Below are positions 60,963 to 64,000 of a stretch of 64,000 nt of DNA, piece by piece (within the stretch, counting starts at the first letter, position 1; every line of letters starts with the position of its first letter). Under the pieces are notes generated by a model. It worked only from the letters and a program-made list of their open reading frames with translations. It was not told the DNA's origin and did no database searches. Source of the stretch: Microbulbifer sp. THAF38 (GTDB taxonomy: Bacteria; Pseudomonadota; Gammaproteobacteria; Pseudomonadales; Cellvibrionaceae). The DNA is taken from contig NZ_CP045370.1 in assembly GCF_009363535.1 (NCBI RefSeq), positions 38,669 through 102,668 of the forward strand, written 5' to 3'. Made by a program: the position numbers and the translations under genes.

Positions 60963-61277
60963 ATGATGAACAAACTTATAACTCTTCTCTTGGTGAGCTT
61001 CTTGAGCATTCCACAGGTGTCTCTGGCTGATGTCTGGGCGGAACGCGAGGCTCTCGCGAAAATTCAATCTGAGCTGTCCGCCCTGGAAGCATTGGTTATG
61101 ACAGCCAAGATGAAAAGCAATTCTGAAGATCGAACGACGTTCGATTACGAAGTTCTGTTAGCTGATCTGAGAAAGGTCCAATCGGGTATTTCTCATCATC
61201 TGACAGTGCCGATGGAGCCAGTCGTTCCATCGTCCATCGATGCTCTAAGTAGTGACTACACGGAGCATCAAAAATGA
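60963..61277 (+). CDS. RAQPRD-family ICE protein (TIGR01690)
   Basis: A 104-residue periplasmic protein with a signal peptide (1-22). Helical: EREALAKIQSELSALEALV, then TFDYEVLLADLRKVQSGISHHL, the family pattern. Named after its usual RAQPRD motif, which is not seen here. It overlaps the next gene by 4 bp (ATGA). First gene after O5. Confidence 0.75.
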   Translation: MMNKLITLLLVSFLSIPQVSLADVWAEREALAKIQSELSALEALVMTAKMKSNSEDRTTFDYEVLLADLRKVQSGISHHLTVPMEPVVPSSIDALSSDYTEHQK

Positions 61278-61513
61278 AACCTGCCCAATCTGCTGCATTT
61301 CAAGAAGGTACCGGAAATGTTTTTACTGCTGGGGAACTTCTCTGGACTATTCAGGCAATCGGCTCAACGGCAGTGTTTCTTTATGTTTCTTGGCTGTGTT
61401 ACCGCGCATACGAAGACTATGGGACTGGGGCTATTGCTGCAAAGGATATGGTAATCGTTTGGTTACGAAGTGTCTTTGTGATGATGGTCCTCCTGTACCT
61501 AATTGTTAAATAA
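61274..61513 (+). CDS. TIGR03758 ICE membrane protein (PFL_4701, DUF3262)
   Basis: A 79-residue protein with two membrane helices (about 27-44 and 58-77). Family text FQEGTGNVFTAGELLWTIQAIGSTAVFLYVSW. Probably part of the inner-membrane section of the channel. The ATGA overlap couples it to the gene before. Confidence 0.8.
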   Translation: MKPAQSAAFQEGTGNVFTAGELLWTIQAIGSTAVFLYVSWLCYRAYEDYGTGAIAAKDMVIVWLRSVFVMMVLLYLIVK

Positions 61514-61546
61514 CCTAACGCAAAAATACTTAAAGGAGTTTTTCCT

Positions 61547-61918
61547 ATGAAACAAATGTTCGTGTCTTTCAAAGCTACGCTGGCCGCCATTAAAACGGCA
61601 GCCGTTAGCTTCATGGTTTTCGGCATTTCCAGTGCTCACGCTGCCCTACCTGATACCGCAGACCCGACTAACGCTGCGGCGGACGGTGACTACATTGGTC
61701 TGATAAAAGGTTATGCCTTTGATATCGCCATCGTTCTAGGGCTGGTCCTCGGCACCATTGCGTTCTTGGCTGTATGTAAGAACATGATCGCTGTTTACAA
61801 CGATATCGGTGCTGGCAAGAAAACCTGGGGTGACATGGGGATGAATGGTGGCATGGGTGTGCTGCTGCTGGTATTTGTTGTCTATTTGCTGACTGAGGCA
61901 GCCGGGATCATCTTCTAA
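61547..61918 (+). CDS. TIGR03745 ICE protein (PFL_4702, DUF2976)
   Basis: A 123-residue protein with a long N-terminal signal (1-36, ending AHA), an ADPTNAAADGDYIGLIKGYAFD stretch, and two membrane helices (about 59-80 and 100-122). Size and layout match VirB2/TrbC-like pilin subunits, so it may be the pilin; the family role is not proven. AAAGGAG precedes the ATG. It overlaps the next gene by one base. Confidence 0.8.
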   Translation: MKQMFVSFKATLAAIKTAAVSFMVFGISSAHAALPDTADPTNAAADGDYIGLIKGYAFDIAIVLGLVLGTIAFLAVCKNMIAVYNDIGAGKKTWGDMGMNGGMGVLLLVFVVYLLTEAAGIIF

Positions 61919-62325
61919 TGACAGACCCTGGAATGAACGGAAGAGAAATCGAGTTCATCCCCGACCGGCTCATCGAAGAGCCGGTTGTTTTCCGGGGCCT
62001 GACCGATACCGAAGTAGTAGTGATCATTGTGGCCGCAATCATATTTTGGATTCCCGCCTGTGTAATCCTACTCATCCCATTTGGTTGGGCGTTGTTCGGG
62101 GTAGGTATTGGTTTTGGTATGGCCATTGGTACTTTGTTGGTTGCTGGTAAATACCTTCAAGGACTCAAACGCCGCATGCCTGACGGACTTCACATCGTTT
62201 ATCTGAAAAAGATAGCCCAGAAAAAGTACTCACTCTTCAATTTTGGTTACATCGAGACATCACAGAGTTGGGATATCCGACGAGAACAACCCGTTAAAAA
62301 AATCAACATGGAGCCTAAGGAGTAG
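61918..62325 (+). CDS. TIGR03750 ICE protein (PFL_4703-like, DUF3487)
   Basis: A 135-residue membrane protein with family text: IEFIPDRLIEEPVVFRGLTDTE near 13-35, then two helices (about 38-75), then GKYLQGLKRRMPDGLHIVYL. This TraL/VirB3-like layout suggests an inner-membrane channel part. Start shared with the previous stop (TAATG). Confidence 0.82.
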   Translation: MTDPGMNGREIEFIPDRLIEEPVVFRGLTDTEVVVIIVAAIIFWIPACVILLIPFGWALFGVGIGFGMAIGTLLVAGKYLQGLKRRMPDGLHIVYLKKIAQKKYSLFNFGYIETSQSWDIRREQPVKKINMEPKE

Positions 62326-62330
62326 GCTAG

Positions 62331-62999
62331 ATGGCAAGATTAAAAAAAGCGTTAAATGGTCGGGATTCTCACATACTGACCCTGAGAATTCTCATAGGTA
62401 CATTGACAGTCGCGCTACTGTATTGCATCGCTGGTTGGAAGGCTGCACCTGAGCACATCAAGATCGACATTCCACCCGATCTACGTTCTGGATCAACACG
62501 TGGGATTCAAGAGCGTCACCCTTTCAATATCTATGCGTTCGGCTATTACATCTTTCAACAAATGAACAACTGGCCAGTTGAAGGAATTGCTGACTATAAA
62601 AAGCAAATTGATCGCTTGAGCTGCTACATCACACCACGCTTTAAAGGCGAGTTAGAGCGTGATTACCAGCAGCGTCTGAAAAGGCACGAACTAAACCGTA
62701 CCAGAGCACTACAGGAAATGCCTGAGCGTCCATATAACGACAAACGTGTTTATATCGAGTCCGAGGATTCATGGGTTGCCTTTTACGATGTGAACGTCAA
62801 AGAAACCTTCCGCTCTGAAATAGTGAAAGACATCTTCATTCGCTATCCCGTTCGTGTGGTTCGCTGGGATGTAGATCCGGAATGCAACTTGTGGGGCCTT
62901 GCCCTCGATGGTTTCTACCGAAATCCGAAACGCCTTGAAGGCAGCCAGCAAGAAAATGAGAACGTTCAAGACACAAGCGGCGAAGTGGCGGGGAGATAA
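62331..62999 (+). CDS. TIGR03746 ICE protein (DUF2895)
   Basis: A 222-residue protein with one N-terminal membrane helix (about 17-38). Family text: GIQERHPFNIYAFGYYIFQQMNNWPVEGIADYKKQIDRLSCYITPRFK and PYNDKRVYIESEDSWVAFYDVNVKE. This is a TraE/VirB8-like scaffold in layout. GGAGTAGG lies before the ATG. Confidence 0.85.
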   Translation: MARLKKALNGRDSHILTLRILIGTLTVALLYCIAGWKAAPEHIKIDIPPDLRSGSTRGIQERHPFNIYAFGYYIFQQMNNWPVEGIADYKKQIDRLSCYITPRFKGELERDYQQRLKRHELNRTRALQEMPERPYNDKRVYIESEDSWVAFYDVNVKETFRSEIVKDIFIRYPVRVVRWDVDPECNLWGLALDGFYRNPKRLEGSQQENENVQDTSGEVAGR

Positions 63000-63001
63000 T
63001 T

Positions 63002-63910
63002 ATGAATAATTTTCTTAGCAAAACTGCATTCATTTTTATTGTCATTGGTCTCTATAGCGGAACCACCCTGGCAACAGAGATAATTCACTACAGCAACCTT
63101 CCTGTCGCCATTGAATTGCGTAAGGGCGAAGAGCGCAGCATTCAATTTGGCGATCATGTGCAAGTGGGCATTACTAAAGGCCAAATGGTAAAGAACCTAT
63201 TTCGGGTGCAGTCTGCTCAGGGCGCCATTCACCTACTGCCATATAACGAGTTCGACAAGCAAAGAATCCAGGTGAAGAGACTGACTGATGGCCGGGTGAT
63301 TCTTCTGGATTTGATTGCGTCTAAAGAAGACCCACTGGCTACTCCCTTGGAAGATGTTCGTATAGTGCTGGAATCTGAAAACGTGGTTCCAGTAGATGAG
63401 ATTCAAGTTTCAGATTCCCCAAGGAACCCCCCGATCGTTACGCCGATTGACCTTACGCGGTTTGCATCACAGAGACTCTATGGCCCTACCAGGCTTCATC
63501 GTGATCGACCTGGAATTACGGAGACTACATTAGGTGTTAAGGGCGCTATTCGTGTCTTTAAGGGTGAGAACAAATACAGAACTTATTCAAGGCCGATATT
63601 GGCTTACCAGGGTGGAGGCTACTACCTTGCGGCCATCCACATTAAGAATACTTCTGACCACGAAGTGGGCCTGGATTACCTCGATCTAAATCTGCCATTC
63701 TCGCACGCAACCTTTCAGCATCACATGCTTTATCCAAACGGTACACCCGGTGATAGCACCGTACTTTACTTAATTTCAGAGAAACCTTTGAAAGAAACGC
63801 TTTACCCGTTGACCTATTACCAGGATTTAAAAGCCGACGCAGAAGAACTGGCACGGCTTGAAGCCAAGTCCGGGCAGTACGCAAAGCGAAACTATCAGAA
63901 GCATAAATAG
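63002..63910 (+). CDS. TIGR03749 ICE protein (PFL_4704, DUF3438)
   Basis: A 302-residue exported protein (signal 1-23) with family text LPVAIELRKGEERSIQFGDHVQVGIT and FRVQSAQGAIHLLPYNEFDKQRIQVKRL. The position and beta-rich build match TraK/VirB9-like proteins of the outer-membrane core. It begins 2 bp after the previous stop. Confidence 0.85.
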   Translation: MNNFLSKTAFIFIVIGLYSGTTLATEIIHYSNLPVAIELRKGEERSIQFGDHVQVGITKGQMVKNLFRVQSAQGAIHLLPYNEFDKQRIQVKRLTDGRVILLDLIASKEDPLATPLEDVRIVLESENVVPVDEIQVSDSPRNPPIVTPIDLTRFASQRLYGPTRLHRDRPGITETTLGVKGAIRVFKGENKYRTYSRPILAYQGGGYYLAAIHIKNTSDHEVGLDYLDLNLPFSHATFQHHMLYPNGTPGDSTVLYLISEKPLKETLYPLTYYQDLKADAEELARLEAKSGQYAKRNYQKHK

Positions 63911-63921
63911 GGGGGTATTGA

Positions 63922-64000
63922 ATGAAATCAAACATAGTGATCAAAGCCCTTGCGATTCTCATCGTAGTCATTCTAGTGGTCGTGATCGTCAAAGGCCGTA
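63922..64000 (+). CDS. TIGR03752 ICE protein (PFL_4705, TraB-like), partial
   Basis: The first 26 codons only: MKSNIVIKALAILIVVILVVVIVKG, one membrane helix and no more before the window ends. Identification rests on order (it always follows the PFL_4704 protein, as a TraB/VirB10-like core component) and on the helix. GGGGGT precedes the ATG. Confidence 0.6.
   Translation, partial: MKSNIVIKALAILIVVILVVVIVKGR

Noticed and set aside
1..64000. CRISPR arrays, tRNA and rRNA genes
   Set aside because: No regularly spaced short direct repeats beyond the iterons and operators, and no tRNA or rRNA sequence was recognised on reading.

Overview
The window reads as the backbone of a large conjugative element, most likely a plasmid (or an ICE able to replicate), from a gammaproteobacterium, probably marine. 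The host cannot be named from this sequence. The gene set is that of the PFGI-1/SXT-type integrative and conjugative elements: a MOBH relaxase of the TraI_2 type, the coupling protein TraD, and a collinear series of PFL_4693 to PFL_4705-type transfer proteins. An iteron-type replication origin with a Rep gene and a P1-like ParA/ParB/parS module argue for autonomous replication.

Layout. 0-6.4 kb: DUF3150 protein and CobT-like VWA protein, a primase-like Toprim protein and several small proteins, four of which are preceded by the same nested-hairpin leader. 6.6-13.5 kb: accessory stretch with an umuD relic, a phage-tail fragment, a nuclease-fold protein, an HTH protein followed by an attC-like site, a secreted HNH-type nuclease, a frameshifted XRE regulator and an intact SOS-controlled umuDC pair. 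13.7-18.1 kb: a compact run of nine mostly membrane or exported small proteins of unknown role. 18.1-21.6 kb: DsbA-like thiol protein, a Tus-like replication terminator protein, and a GNAT-like three-gene set. 22.4-26.9 kb: AAA ATPase, lipoprotein, membrane proteins, DUF1173 protein. 26.9-32.2 kb: a cassette region with three copies of a two-hairpin repeat, an IS30 transposase relic, and an unrecognised gene pair of which a decayed duplicate remains. 32.5-38.2 kb: ribbon-helix-helix protein, a five-gene KfrA operon, and a divergent tyrosine recombinase. 38.7-44.8 kb: hybrid histidine kinase, possible regulator, relaxase TraI and a small divergent gene. 44.9-50.3 kb: oriV iterons, Rep, ParA, ParB, parS and a second ParB-like regulator with four palindromic operators. 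50.6-53.8 kb: PFGI-1-type ParB, DUF2857, TIGR03761 and one more gene. 54.4 kb to the end: the transfer (mating-pair) operon, running off the window.

How it works together. TraI nicks and TraD couples the DNA to the secretion channel encoded from 54.4 kb on; Rep plus iterons and ParABS maintain the replicon; KfrA, the Tus-like protein and the recombinase are further maintenance functions. The most interesting non-coding signal is a 20-bp interrupted palindrome, GGGTCATW-N7-GAYCY, seen five times, always 50-85 bp before the first gene of an operon (the 9-gene run, the DsbA-like gene, the traI/44471 divergent region, and two transfer operons). It looks like the operator of a coordinated transfer regulon that also takes in the uncharacterised 9-gene operon. 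All family names were assigned by reading the protein sequences, without database searches.
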